From Bactericera cockerelli (taxonomy: Eukaryota > Arthropoda > Insecta > Hemiptera > Triozidae), in assembly GCA_024516035.1 (NCBI GenBank), contig JAMCCL010000016.1, positions 374,501 to 438,500 of the forward strand: a stretch of 64,000 nucleotides of DNA, given 5' to 3'. Of this stretch, positions 35,501-46,087 are shown one piece after another. The notes under the pieces are model-generated. The model was given only the letters and a program-made list of their open reading frames with translations, was not told the DNA's origin and searched no databases. The position numbers were made by a program, and so were the translations under genes. The first letter of the stretch is position 1; each line of letters begins with the position of its first letter.

Positions 35501-36978
35501 AGAGATTTTAAAGATTTCCTTATAAAAGGCCGATTCTTATATAAAAATGATAATTTTATAGTTTTCATTTTCCTAAATACCTAATGTAAAAAAGCATGGT
35601 CTTATTTCCGGGAGAGATACTCGTGGTGACCCCTGCAACAAGCCGGAGAGAATTCGGGTAAGAAAAGGTCAACGGGAGAGAACTCGGTACCTCACCTTGA
35701 TAAGGTGATTAAAAATTAATTTCTTTGGCATTTGTAAATCCAGGTGTTTTAGTGTCCCTCATAGGATTCTCCGAGGTCTATTTAGCATTGAAAGATAAAC
35801 CTAATCATGTGGAGTATAGAATCAAAAGGTCTTGCATTGCAAATTTATATATTATTTACTCACTTTGGGGACACAGGGGGCCAAATCTGTGATCCAAATA
35901 CATATTGACCTTAGAAAAATTAAATACCTATTGCTAAAACTATATCTTAAAAAAAAGACAACTTGGTACATTCACATTTTCCCAGTTTATTTAATTTTGT
36001 TATTCATAATGTTTCAGTAGTGTATGAACCTATATTTTCGTACAAAAAGAACTGATATCCCCCCAAAAACACCACTTCGTGGTTAAAAAAAGAAGAACGC
36101 CTCACTCAAAAGAATGATTGTAATTAGCTAAAAATAAATGATATCAAATTGAGAACACCTTACCCTTTCTCTTTCTATATCTCTGCACTCCTCTCTGAAT
36201 TTATTCCTCTTATGTTTATCTTTCTTTATCCTTTCTAGGGGTCATCCCATACTTGATTTCTCTTTAAAATTACTTGTTGCACGGCAATAAAAAATGGCGG
36301 TCGCGGTGTAATTTTCTCGATTCAAATTAAATAAGTTCAGAAAAATCATACTCCGACCGCCATTATTTATTGCCGTGCAACAAGTAATTTTAAAGAGAAA
36401 TCAAGTATGGGATGACCCCTAGAAAGGATAAAGAAAGATAAACATAGGAATAAATTCAGAGAGGAGTGCAGAGATATAGAAAGAGAAAGGGTAAGGTGTT
36501 CTCAATTTGATATCATTTATTTTTAGCTAATTACAATCATTCTTTTGAGTGAGGCGTTCTTCTTTTTTTAACCACGAAGTGGTGTTTTTGGGGGTCGACT
36601 TTTCAGGAAAGCAGAAATAAGATTTGTCTTTTTTTTGCTTTCCTGATGCTAATGAGTATAATAAAATTAAATTTTACATTCCTTGTTCTTCGACAAGATT
36701 CTCACAACTAGGTACTAATAAAGCTAGCAAAAATGGTCAGTGATTTTGTTACATTCCTTGTTTTACATCAGATTTTTTTCCGCTTCCCCCACTTTAAAAT
36801 CGAAAAAAATTGTACTTTTAAGAGGTATTTCTCCTTCATATTCACAGAGATGATAGAAAAGAGTACATTCCTTCCTATTCTACGAGAATAAAAAAAAATG
36901 GATTTTTGACATTCCTGGTTCTTCTACTCACCCATTCAAATATTGTCGTTATGGAAAGTCAGCTGATAAATCTGATAA

Positions 36979-39583
36979 TCAAACACCTCGGCCGAGGTGT
37001 GAAGAACGCCTATACAAAGAAAGAGACAGCCCGGCAGAGTGTAAGGTTACGGAAAACATAGTTCCCATGCATTTCATGTACTTTCAGCCAGCGAAAAGTG
37101 CGACATGAATTTCAAAAATTGCAATTTTTATTGCGGAAATGGACTCTACGCTGAAAAATAAATTGATTTGACTTTTTGTTTGACTTCCTAGGCCAACGGG
37201 AACCCTATTTTCGAGACCCCCCAACAATTGTGAAAGACATGAAAAGATTCATAATTTTGTTTTTTTTTTCTGTTTTTTTTTTTCATACGGATCCTTTGAG
37301 ACCCGACTTCGTGTCTTTAACTTGGCACTGAAGAATAAGTGAGGTGTCTAAAGTGATCAAGATATAATGGAGATGAGCCCGGACCAAAAAATTATTCTAA
37401 ATTATAAGCGGGCGGCCCATTTGGGCGGCCTCGGGTTTTGGGAGCCCAAATCGGGAATTGAAGGATAATACTAATCTTAAGTGGTATCAAATGAAAGATC
37501 TTGATGAGCAAATATCAAATTTATTGATTTCATTCCTTCAACCGGTCCACTAGGTGGCACCTGGTGGCCTTTTCATTTTCTTTGGCGGGTAAGTACCTTC
37601 GAATCCTTAGCTTAGTGGTCAGATTTTGGCCAGTATGTATTTTTCGAGATGACCTCGCTCTCTCTCTGCAAAATTTTAATGTTTAAGTTTCCAAGTATTA
37701 GTTAGTTCATTTTCTGTCTAATTCTTAAGAAGACAACTTTGTCTATTGGTAGCGTGCCCGACCTGCAACCCAGTTAGCACGGGTTCGAATCCTGGCGGTG
37801 ACGAAACTTTTAGCTTTATTTTTTTCAATTTGGGCTTAACGTTGTTCTGTTTTTCCGCTCTTTATATTTCATGTTGATGACTAGCCTCACGAGGAAAATT
37901 GTAGTAGTTGTAGAATCGGACAATGACCTGTGACGGCATTACGAGATTGATTTAGGACAATCATGGTTGGATGGAGATAAAATATGATGAATTAGCTCTC
38001 ATAATGTCGATGCTAGTCACTAAAAGTTGTGACAAAGTAGTGACCTTGGCCAAGTAGGTAGCATACTAGGCTTGCACGCACGATGACTTAGGTTCGATCC
38101 CCATGAGGCCAGTTTTTTTTATCTGTACATCATGCCCGGGGTACACTCATACCTCGTGAGGTATTGATAAGGGACGTCACCAACGAGTTCTCTCCCGACC
38201 CAAATTTTGGTAAGGAAGGTACCGCGAGCTCTCTCCCGCTCATGGTTTTATCAACACCGAATTGTCTCCCGTCGCTTACTTATACCTACATAGTTTAGGC
38301 CTTGCATAAATTTTATAATAAAAACACCTAATAAGCATCATTGATGGCCTTCTATGTATTTACCTAACCCTACTATAAACCCGAGGCATTACCTTCTATG
38401 TATTATCCCTAACCCTACTATATTCCTGAGGCATGGCCTTCTATGTATCTTACCTAACTCTACCATACACTTAAGGCATTGCCTTACATTAGTAAGTTAG
38501 AGATTTTAAATATTTCCTTATAAAAAGCCGATTCTTATATAAAAATGATAATTTTATAGTTTTCATTTTATTAAATACCTAATGTAAAAAGCATGGTCTT
38601 ATTTCCGGGAGAGATACTCGTGGTAACCCCTGCAACAAGCCGGAGAGAATTCGGGTAAGAATAGGTCAACGGGAGAACTCATTACCTCGACTTGATAAGG
38701 TGATAACAAATTAATGTCTTTGACATTTGTAAATCCAGGTGTTTTAGTGTCCCTCCTAAGATAAACCTAATCATGTGGAGTATAGAATCAAAAGGTCTTG
38801 ATAGGCTGATTGCAAATTTATATATTATTTACTCACTTTGGGGACTCAGTTGGCCGAATCGGGGATCCAAATATATATTGACCTTAGAAAAATTAAATAC
38901 CTACTGTTAAAACTATATCTTTAAAAAAAATGGAATATAAGACAACTTGGTACATTCACATTTTCCCAGCTTATTTACTTTTGTTATTTATAAAGTTTCA
39001 GTAGTGTATGAACCTATATTTTCGTACAAAAAGAACTGATATCCCCCAAAAACACCACTTCGTGGTTAAAAAAAGAAGAACGCCCCACTCAATAGCATGA
39101 TTATAATTAGCTAAAAATAAATGATATCAAATTGAGAACACCTTTACCCCCTCTTTTTCTATTTCTCTGCACTCCTCTCTGAATTTATTTCTCTTATGTT
39201 TATCTTTCTTTATCCTTTCTAGGGGTCATCCCAAACTTGATTTCCCTTTAAATTTACTTGTTGAACGGCAATAAAAAATGGCGGTCGCGGTGTAATTTTC
39301 TCGATTCAAATCAAATAAGTCCAGAAAAATCATACTGCGACCGCCATTTTTTATTGCCGTTCAACAAGTAAATTTAAAGGGAAATCAAGTTTGGGATGAC
39401 CCCTAGAAAGGATAAAGAAAGATAAACATAAGAGAAATAAATTCAGAGAGGAGTGCAGAGAAATAGAAAAAGAGGGGGTAAAGGTGTTCTCAATTTGATA
39501 TCATTTATTTTTAGCTAATTATAATCATGCTATTGAGTGGGGCGTTCTTCTTTTTTAACCACGAAGTGGTGTTTTTGGGGGGA
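36979..39583 (+). mobile_element. HLE inserted in the BEL 5' LTR, exact ends known
   Basis: 2,605 bp. The uninterrupted LTR reads CTGATAATCTTTTC. Here it is split as CTGATAA | TCAAACACC ... GGGGGGA | TCTTTTC. The insertion is therefore between A and T with no duplication. Structure as in 33947-36594. The foldback starts at about 39043. Confidence 0.85.
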
Positions 39584-40348
39584 TCTTTTCTACACTCGCG
39601 CCAATTTAAAATGTGGCGCGAACAATATGACTTACAAAAAATGTGTAAAATTAGGCGAGAATTATCAATCCCAAATAAAAAATTAAAAAAAAACTCGGTT
39701 TTAAAAAAATCAAGACATTATTTCACTTGTGAACCACCCTGTATAATTTTTTTTGATGCCAATCAAAAGTGCGTGTATTCATTACAAAAACACTATCTAT
39801 TCTTGTTATCGAAAAAATTAAACGAACTTGAGTTATTCGAGATTTAGAAAAAAAAATTGGTGAAAAAAAAACCACCCTGTATGTTAAATTTTTGTTTAAA
39901 AAAGTACTCAAAAACCATTTAGAAGTAAAATTATCAAATAAAATTCAGGTGGGTCATTTTCATTTATCTTGGGCATATCAAGTCCGCAACCTTTCTCCTT
40001 TAATAAATGTGAAAATAATAGGGATATACAGGGTGGACCAAAAAAACGTTTACACCCGTTAATGGTAGATTACTGACGACATTTCCAGGCCGGATCTGCA
40101 ATCCGTTTTTTCGGATTCGCCTTCATAACTGCACAAAGTGAATTTTTGCAACTTTCCGAAAAAGTCCGACTTTGGCTTATTCTTCAGGTCAGTACTATTT
40201 TCCTGTTTAAGATGAGTTGATTCTGAACAATTTTGCAGAAAGCCAACAAAATTTCGATGTTTCTAGCTACACTACTTTGTATTTTACGATTTGGTTTGTC
40301 ATATTTTTTTATACCTGAACAGAAAAAAACACCCAAAAAAACTTTTTT

Positions 40349-40477
40349 ACTTTCCTTATCCTATAATAAGGAAAGTATTGTATTCGTCGAAAATTTGACC
40401 TACCCAGTTTTTCACATTTCTGGACGAATCATAGCCTCAGGATACCAAAAAAGTTGTTTTCAGCCATTGGTCCGTGC

Positions 40478-40547
<70 letters not shown>

Positions 40548-41032
40548 GAACAAGATATCTCAAGAACGGTAAGAGCTAGAGACTTGAAATTTGGTATGCA
40601 AATCAATTTTATACACCAGACGAACCACGAAACTTTTGGTTGAAATCGGCCGCAAAATGCGGCCGCAGGGCCGCAAATATTGGCCGCAAGCGCCGCTTCT
40701 ATGAATTGGTTAAAGATACAAAAAAAATTACAGAACAACATTTTCTTAGATTAAAAAAATAATAGGGGTCTCTTCTTATCATTTTTTTGATATCTTGAAC
40801 TTTTTGGACCTCGGCCCCAATTTACCGGTATTTTGGGGGGACCCGCTCAGACTAACTTTTTTATTATTCATCCTAGATGGGGATTGTGACATATCAAATC
40901 CAATGATTTTGAGGTGCTGATTACGAATTTGGCTTTGATTTTTAGCTCACTGTTACCTTTGAGTCACCAGTAACTTTTGGTCCTAATCCATTCCTAATAT
41001 GATAAGGAAAGTCGTGTGATGTTTACACCAGA
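40349..41032 (+). mobile_element. S-family repeat with a (GTCT)n tract
   Basis: Palindromic start ACTTTCCTTATCCTATAATA. The microsatellite position is expanded to about 17 uninterrupted CTGT units (40478-40546). It ends GTGTGATGTTTACACCAGA. The reading frame through the tract (VCLSVCLS...) is a by-product. Confidence 0.8.
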
Positions 41033-42173
41033 TTTTTACTAAATAAAACACTCGGCATTTGTCCGAACAAATTTTGGCACAGACACGGGCAAGTTTGATA
41101 AAATTGGCGGCCGCCCCGAGGATGCTACAAAATAATTTTACGATTTTTTATCACGTGATCTTTTGGGAAAAATTATTAGATGTTTGCCAAAAACTCTTCA
41201 AAAATCCTAAGAGTTTTCTAGCTGTAGACTGTGTAAGGGCGTCTTGTATTGTTTACAAAAATTGTTTACATTGCTTTTTTTGAATACCGCGGTCTCACAT
41301 GCCTTCATCAGCCAGTTTAGGAAAATTCAAATGATAAATTTCGTGCTACTCAGATTGTCAGTGGTGTTAGCTAGATGTGGTAGTGCTATGAGTGTTGGTC
41401 GCATGACCGAGGTTCAATTTTCGACAGTCAATATTTTTTTTTATTATCAAAAAAATCTGATGGAATATTTTATTCATACCTGTATCTGACCTGTTGTAAA
41501 CACCAACAACTTATGGTTTTTTTGGGGGTAATACCATCTGTAAATTGAGTTATATCAGATACTATTGGTATCACAATACACATAATTATTATTCATGTAA
41601 GCCCCTGAGAGACTGCCTTGATAATGTAAGGAGAAAAAATAACTAACGAATTTTCCAAACGAAAATAGAGATTATGAAATAAATCCAGGTAAATATGTAG
41701 GTAGGTTCTTCTATTATAAACAATACTAATTAAATAACAAATATTTACCGATTACCAACTCTTAATAGAAGTCTTGAAAAAAACAAGATAATATTTTGTA
41801 AAATTAATAAACATTTGCAGTCTTTATTATGTTTTATACTATTTTATTATAAACAAAAAGGTATTTAAAAAAACATTTTGTGTTAGTATGTTCAATGAGA
41901 AACGATTAGACGCGCACGATTAGCTCAGTGGTAAGCTAGTCCACCCGGTCCGAACGCCAGAGCCAGCAAAAAATTCATGACTACAAAATAAAAAAGACTG
42001 TTGCCATTTTTTATTTAGCCATAGTACACACTATGGATTCTCCTCACACAAATTTTTGAAACCAATGGTGACTTTAGTACCTTAGTTCTAACTCAGAACT
42101 GTCCCTCTACCTTCTTGCCTTTCTCTCTCTCTCTTTCGCTCTTTGCCTCTCTCTCTCTCCCTTCTCAATTCCC

Positions 42174-42420
42174 TCAGAGGAACTGTTGGAAGTGGCGTCC
42201 ACCTTCCTGGATGCAAAGGTTGAACCTCTTCATCATGTTCCGTCGAATGTTGCGGAAGATTCCAGGTTCTTCTGTCAGGTCATCGAATGCAAATAGGATT
42301 CTTGCTACCAGATTTCGTAAACTATGTTTTTCACGTGATCCCAAATGTTCCTGTTGGCAACTCCATTATGCGAAATGCGTATCTGCCATTTCAGCATCCG
42401 AATTATAATAATGTAACTTG
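42174..42420 (-). pseudogene. C-terminal relic of a DDE (IS630/Tc1/mariner-like) transposase
   Basis: On the minus strand: NGVANRNIWDHVKNIVYEI, then after a frameshift LVARILFAFDDLTEEPGIF, RNIRRNMMKRFNLCIQ, EGGRHFQQFL and a stop. The pattern '(V/L)AR-I-A--...PGIF--(I/V)R--M-RR---C---GGRHF--(F/L)L' is, from memory of the family, the C terminus of insect IS630-like transposases. The catalytic domain is absent. It may be the only coding trace of the enzyme that moves the TACAGGGTG elements. Confidence 0.55.
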
Positions 42421-44473
42421 TACTAAAAAAACTCAAGAAGTTTAAAGATAATATTTCATAGAATGCAGAAAAATATGCTTGAAAACTATCATCGAGAAAC
42501 AAACAATCATTCATTTGACTGGCCTTTTAATTAATTCCAAGGAAAATAATTATCAGACATAAATAGCTAATTACTCTTTGAGTACAAGACGACCCTACAC
42601 GGTCAACACTTTTAAGATTTTGAACATCATTTTTTGAGACTTACCTGGTTTGTTTACCCAGAAAATCACGTGATAAAAAATCGTAAAATTATTTTTTAGC
42701 ATCCTTGGGTTGGCCGCCAAATTTTATCAAACTTGCCCATGTCTGTGCCAAAATTTGCTCGGGCAAATCTTGAGTGTTTCAAAGTGTAAAAATTTTACAT
42801 GAGAATTTTTTTTCTATTCAGGTGTCAAAAAAGATGCCAAACCAAACCGTAAAAAACAAACTAGAAACATCGAAATTTTGTTGGCTTTCGGCAGAAATGT
42901 TCAGAATCAACTCATCTTAAACAGGAAAAAAGTTCTGATCTGAAAAATAAGCCAAAGTCGGACTTTTTCAGAAAGTTGCAAAAAATCACTTTGTGCAGTT
43001 ATAAAGGCGAATACGAAAAAACGGATTGCAGATCCGTCCTAGAAATGTCGTCAGTAATCCACCATTAACGGGTGTAAACGTTTTTTTTGGTCCACCCTGT
43101 ATGACTAAAATCTATTTGATCACATAGGAAACAACTTTTTTCATAAATTAAAATAATAAATTGTCTTTCAAACTAATGTGGAGACTCAAAATTGCCAGTT
43201 ATGAAAAAAAATGAATTTCTCCCCATTATTTTCACTAAAATCCCATATAAATGAGGAAAATCAAGTTTATTTAGGATGTGAGCATTAGATTTCATAAAAA
43301 AATGATGATCACCTCATTCTACCGACGTGTAAAGTTGTGTCCCTGTGAAGAAAAAAAATCTCCGTCATGAATGTTACCCCCAAAAAAATGTAAACCATTT
43401 TGAAAAACCCTTAGAATGAGAAGCTAGCAGCTGCCGCCATTTTGCTTCTTACAGATGACATTGTTTTTGTTTTGAAATTTCCTGTCAGTTGGATGTTGGA
43501 AGCAGTACAGTGAGGGACAATGTTGGGTCTAATTTTTTTTGACAAGAACGGTACGCGGTTTTTAAAATAAATTTTAATGATTCCTTAATATATAATGTAT
43601 TTCTTTAATTCTTCTGCATGTCCTCTTTCCAATCAAATATTTTTTTTTGTAAAGTGAATATTCTTTCATTGAGAAAAGATTGTTTTAGTGGCGTGTTACT
43701 CATGAACGTTACCGTCATGACTGTTACTTAGTGTCATGAACATTACCCGTGGTCATGAACGTTACCAGGTACATTTAGATTTTTGTAATTTTGTGTAAAG
43801 CTGAAAAGGTAGCTGCTAGAAATATTCTAAATGAAAGCTTTTGCTCAAAGGTATTTGTCTTAGTCTTCTGAGCCTAAAAAAATGATAAAAAGAAAAATCA
43901 AGTTTGCTTTAGGTAACGTTCATGACAGAAAACACCATTATTTTTGAAAGTTACAAATGTACCTATAGAAATAGAAAAAATAAATATTTAAAGCCAAATA
44001 ATGTGCTTCAAATATATTTCCTAATTTGTCTAAAAGACAATGAATATTTTCACATCATCTATGATGACATTTAAGATGGGCGAATAAAAAGACCCTAAAA
44101 AAGTGACAAACATGATTAAAAAGTTGGTAACGGATAAAAGTTTTAAAACTAAGGAGTAAATGTAGCCTGAAAAACGCCACCAAAAATTTTTAAATTAAAA
44201 ATTTTTTTCTAAAAAAATTGTCTTGAAAAAATCCAATTGCCCAAGATAAATGAAAATGACCCAGAAAGTTGACACCTCAATTTTTGACTTTTGAACCACC
44301 CTGTATAAAATAAAATTTCATGGCTGAAACCGCATAATTAGCACATGTACCCTAGATTTTTTATTTTTCAAAAACTCTTTCAGGGGCCGAGTAATTTGAG
44401 GTGTCCAACTTTGGTGGGACACCCTGTATATGTTCTACCTACTAATAAAGAGTTTCTAAATAAATAAATAACC

Positions 44474-44997
44474 TTGTGTCGCCACTCTGGCTGCACAGAG
44501 ATAGAAACCCTCCCCCATGTACTTGGTTCCTGCCGCAAGAGTGAGCTTCTCCGAAATACTTGGCACCACACCGTGAGGTCCACTATTGCAAGTGAAATGC
44601 GCCACCTTGGATGGAATGTTGACAAGGAAATCGGTTGTCTCTCGGACAACATTTAAACTCGTCGTTGTGATATTATTGCTGTAAAATCAGATTCTAGTCA
44701 ATGTATTCTAGTCATGACCCAACAGTAAGATTTGAAAAAAATGCTTCTCTTGCTGATGAAGTTGACAGAGAAAAGAAATCCATTTACGAGCCGTGTATTG
44801 GGGATCTTGCTCGTAGATACCAAATAGAAGCCAACAAGTTCAAGGTGATAGGACTTTTATTTGGAGCACGAGGTACAATACCTTCTTTCACCTTCTCAGT
44901 GTTGAGTGATCTGGGAATCCCCAATAAGATCATTGATATGAGTTTAAAATTCTTGAAAGATTCAGTTCAAATTCTCAACTACCACTTGTTCCTTTAA
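44474..44997 (+). pseudogene. C-terminal relic of an R2-like non-LTR retrotransposon (Cys-His finger and restriction-like endonuclease)
   Basis: The first frame has CRHSGCTEIETLPHVLGSCR (finger-like C-x4-C...H...C) followed by TRRCDIIAVKSD, with a stop at about 44654. A frameshift near 44700 leads to DPTVRFEKNASLADEV, REKKSIYEPCIGDLA, VIGLLFGARGTIPSF, LSDLGIPNKIIDMSLKFL and KDSVQILNYHLF. The RxDI...DPT-RFE...EKxxIYEP pattern is that of the C-terminal endonuclease region in R2-type elements of insects. 5' part missing; decayed. Confidence 0.65.
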
Positions 44998-45342
44998 CCA
45001 AACAAATTTTAAAAAAATGTTGATGAAAATGTTCCACTTTCACCTTGAAATATTGTAAAAATCTAGTTAAAAAAAAAATGTCCAGAAAGCCGGACTTTGT
45101 ATTTAAGTGACGTAGTCGTCACACGGCCGTATATAAATAAATATACTTTCTCTCTCGAAAATTGCCACGTGTATACAATGTGAAACAATCACGAAGAAGT
45201 ATTGTGTCCATAATTGGCAATGTTTTTTTTTGTTTGATTTCGCTTAGAGACAGTCCAATTTGACTGTCTAATTTTTCAAGACTTGACATTGCTTGACTGT
45301 GTTAAAAAGCAGATTCAAATCTCACTGTATATCATTTTCCAG

Positions 45343-45602
45343 GTAGTACATTCTTCCAGTTTAACCCGGATTCAAATTCTCTCTCCCCCGTGACCGTGTC
45401 CAGTTGTCTCAAGAGACATCTCTACTTAGCAGAGAAAGTGAAAGACGCACAACGTGTAGGCATTCTTGTGGCCACCTTATCTGCCGGGGAATACCTGAAG
45501 GCTGTCAGTCATGTGAAGAACCTGTGTCGAGCTCATGGCAAGCGGAGCTACATCATCAGTGTTGGCAAACCCAATGTACCTAAGTTGGCCAACTTTCCTG
45601 AG
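45343..45602 (+). CDS. DPH2: DPH2 internal exon (second/third domain)
   Basis: The acceptor is ATCATTTTCCAG and the donor is GAG|GTAAAT, ending in phase 0. The encoded segment carries KRHLYLAEKVKDAQRVGILV, then LCRAHGKRSYIISVGKPNVPK and ends in KLANFPE. The GKRSY-x-GKPNxxKLANFPE stretch is one of the clearest DPH2 signatures. Reading continues into intron sequence to 45854, but that extension is not homologous and the donor is good. The next exon starts in phase 0 with the residues that normally follow NFPE. Confidence 0.95.
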
Positions 45603-45902
45603 GTAAATGCAATTTTTCTTCTTCTTCACACAAAAAATCTCAGTCTGGGGGACATTAAAAAGTTGTACAAGGTGTCCTATTATAAACGAGACATTCAAAT
45701 ATCTCGAAAACTACTGACTATAGAATTTTTTGTTAAGATCATTACAGGAACTCAGCAGCTGTGGAAAATCTTCAAAACAAAGAGATCTAGACGTGTACTT
45801 ATTTTTGTACTTTTTTTGTGTGAAATTTTGGATTATCTTAAATATCAGAGCTAAATCATATTACTAATAAAAATACACTGCAATCATGGACACAATACTT
45901 CC

Positions 45903-45968
45903 TTGAACCGACCTCAGTAGCTTGATCGATAAGGCGGCGGACTTGTAAACTGGAGGTCGGTTTCACGT
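45903..45968 (+). repeat. tRNA-like SINE remnant
   Basis: CAGTAGCTTGATCGATAAGG resembles an A-box arm and GGCGGACTTGTAAACTGGAG an anticodon arm; it ends GTCGGTTTCACGTAG with a poor B box. It lies 300 bp after the DPH2 exon. S2-family 3' fragments flank it. Confidence 0.4.
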
Positions 45969-46087
45969 AGATTTCAGAAAAGCGAGTTTGAGTAGTTGTG
46001 TTATCACGAAAGTGATTAACACAAATTTAATATGATGATGATGATAAGTTGATAACAATACTTCCTTGTGAATAGTAATCTAATTTG

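Larger units (their letters stand above)
33947..36594 (+). mobile_element. HLE, full-length reference copy
   Basis: 2,648 bp. It starts TCAAACACCTCGGCCGAGG after an A. The order is: CGGCCG palindrome, GAAGAACGCC, TTCATGTACTTTCAGCCAGC, A/T homopolymer block, GGGCGGCCTCGGGTTTTGGG, tRNA-like block 1 (about 34708-34776), tRNA-like block 2 (about 35024-35083), minisatellite (about 35290-35500), body, and a foldback from 36057. The terminal stem-loop ACCACGAAGTGGT lies 11 nt from the GGGGG end, which is followed by T. No Rep/helicase or other protein domain. The minus-strand frame 35332-35568 is the repeat-encoded frame. Confidence 0.82.
33912..36937. mobile_element. MITE with GAATGGGTGAGTAGAAG ends, carrying an HLE
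   Basis: Ends GAATGGGTGAGTAGAAGAAC and its complement, inverted repeat about 37 bp. The target duplication AAAT (33908-33911 and 36938-36941) is confirmed against the other LTR. Without the HLE it is about 380 bp. No coding capacity. Confidence 0.88.
26042..39624 (-). mobile_element. BEL/Pao LTR retrotransposon, degenerate and heavily interrupted
   Basis: The outer ends are TGAAAAGGTTAGG and GGCGCGAACA, giving TG...CA LTRs, flanked by a 5-bp target duplication ATATG (26037-26041 and 39625-39629). This matches the uninterrupted sequence of the opposite arm of the host element. Minus-strand order: 5' LTR, TGG-starting primer-site-like segment, gag, protease, RT, then deletion of RNase H and integrase, 3' LTR. 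Insertions: a 27951-28569 MITE, a mariner, a hairpin element (30349-32009), and a MITE plus two HLEs inside the 5' LTR. Confidence 0.92.
33651..39624 (-). repeat. BEL/Pao 5' LTR split by a MITE and two HLEs
   Basis: LTR pieces: 33651-33911, 36938-36978 and 39584-39624. Together they reproduce the 339-bp LTR at 26042-26380. The joins mark exact insertion sites: AAAT duplication for the MITE, none for the HLE at 36979. Confidence 0.9.
40027..43101. mobile_element. TACAGGGTGGACCAAAAAAAC long-TIR element with transposase relic
   Basis: TIRs extend for several hundred bases: TACAGGGTGGACC at the left with GGTCCACCCTGTA at the right, then CCGTTAATGG with CCATTAACGG, then AACATCGAAATTTTGTTGGC on the right. 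Further in, TTTTATCACGTGATC pairs with CACGTGATAAAAAA. An S-family repeat (40349-41032) is inserted in the left arm. The loop carries the transposase relic below and a tRNA-like remnant (about 41916-41965, TTAGCTCAGTGGT). Confidence 0.8.
39951..44263. mobile_element. TIR element with GGGTCATTTTCATTTATC ends
   Basis: GGTCATTTTCATTTATCTTG near 39955 pairs with CAAGATAAATGAAAATGACC near 44237. It replaces a few bases of the modular-TIR arm and contains another TIR element (40027-43101). The right internal part (43101-44235) has repeated GTCATGAACGTTACC-like motifs. No long coding frame. Confidence 0.65.
23470..44428. mobile_element. Element with long modular TIRs, copy 2, expanded to 21 kb by insertions
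   Basis: Termini TACAGGGTGTCCCACC (23470) and its complement (44428). Matching modules pair across the whole interval: GTTCAAAAGTC (23600 with 44285), TTCTTTTTCGACC (23728 with 39866), GTTCACAAGTGAAATAATGA (23868 with 39722), GAGACATATTG (24702 with 26001) and GGACCACCCTGTAGATATT (24845 with 25121). Insertions in the arms are an S2 repeat, a LINE fragment, BEL/Pao (26042-39624) and a TIR element (39951-44263). It lies entirely within one DPH2 intron. Confidence 0.78.

Noticed and set aside
40233..40643. 136-residue frame with VCLS repeats
   Set aside because: Translation of the (CTGT)n microsatellite in an S-family repeat.
23470..44428. Whether the 21-kb inverted structure is an assembly artefact
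   Set aside because: Not treated as an artefact because nested insertions have clean empty-site matches and target duplications, and a compact second copy exists at 20701-23444; only long reads could settle it fully.
45603..45854. Extension of the DPH2 exon to the stop at 45854
   Set aside because: A consensus donor sits at 45603, homology stops there, and the next exon continues the conserved protein in phase.
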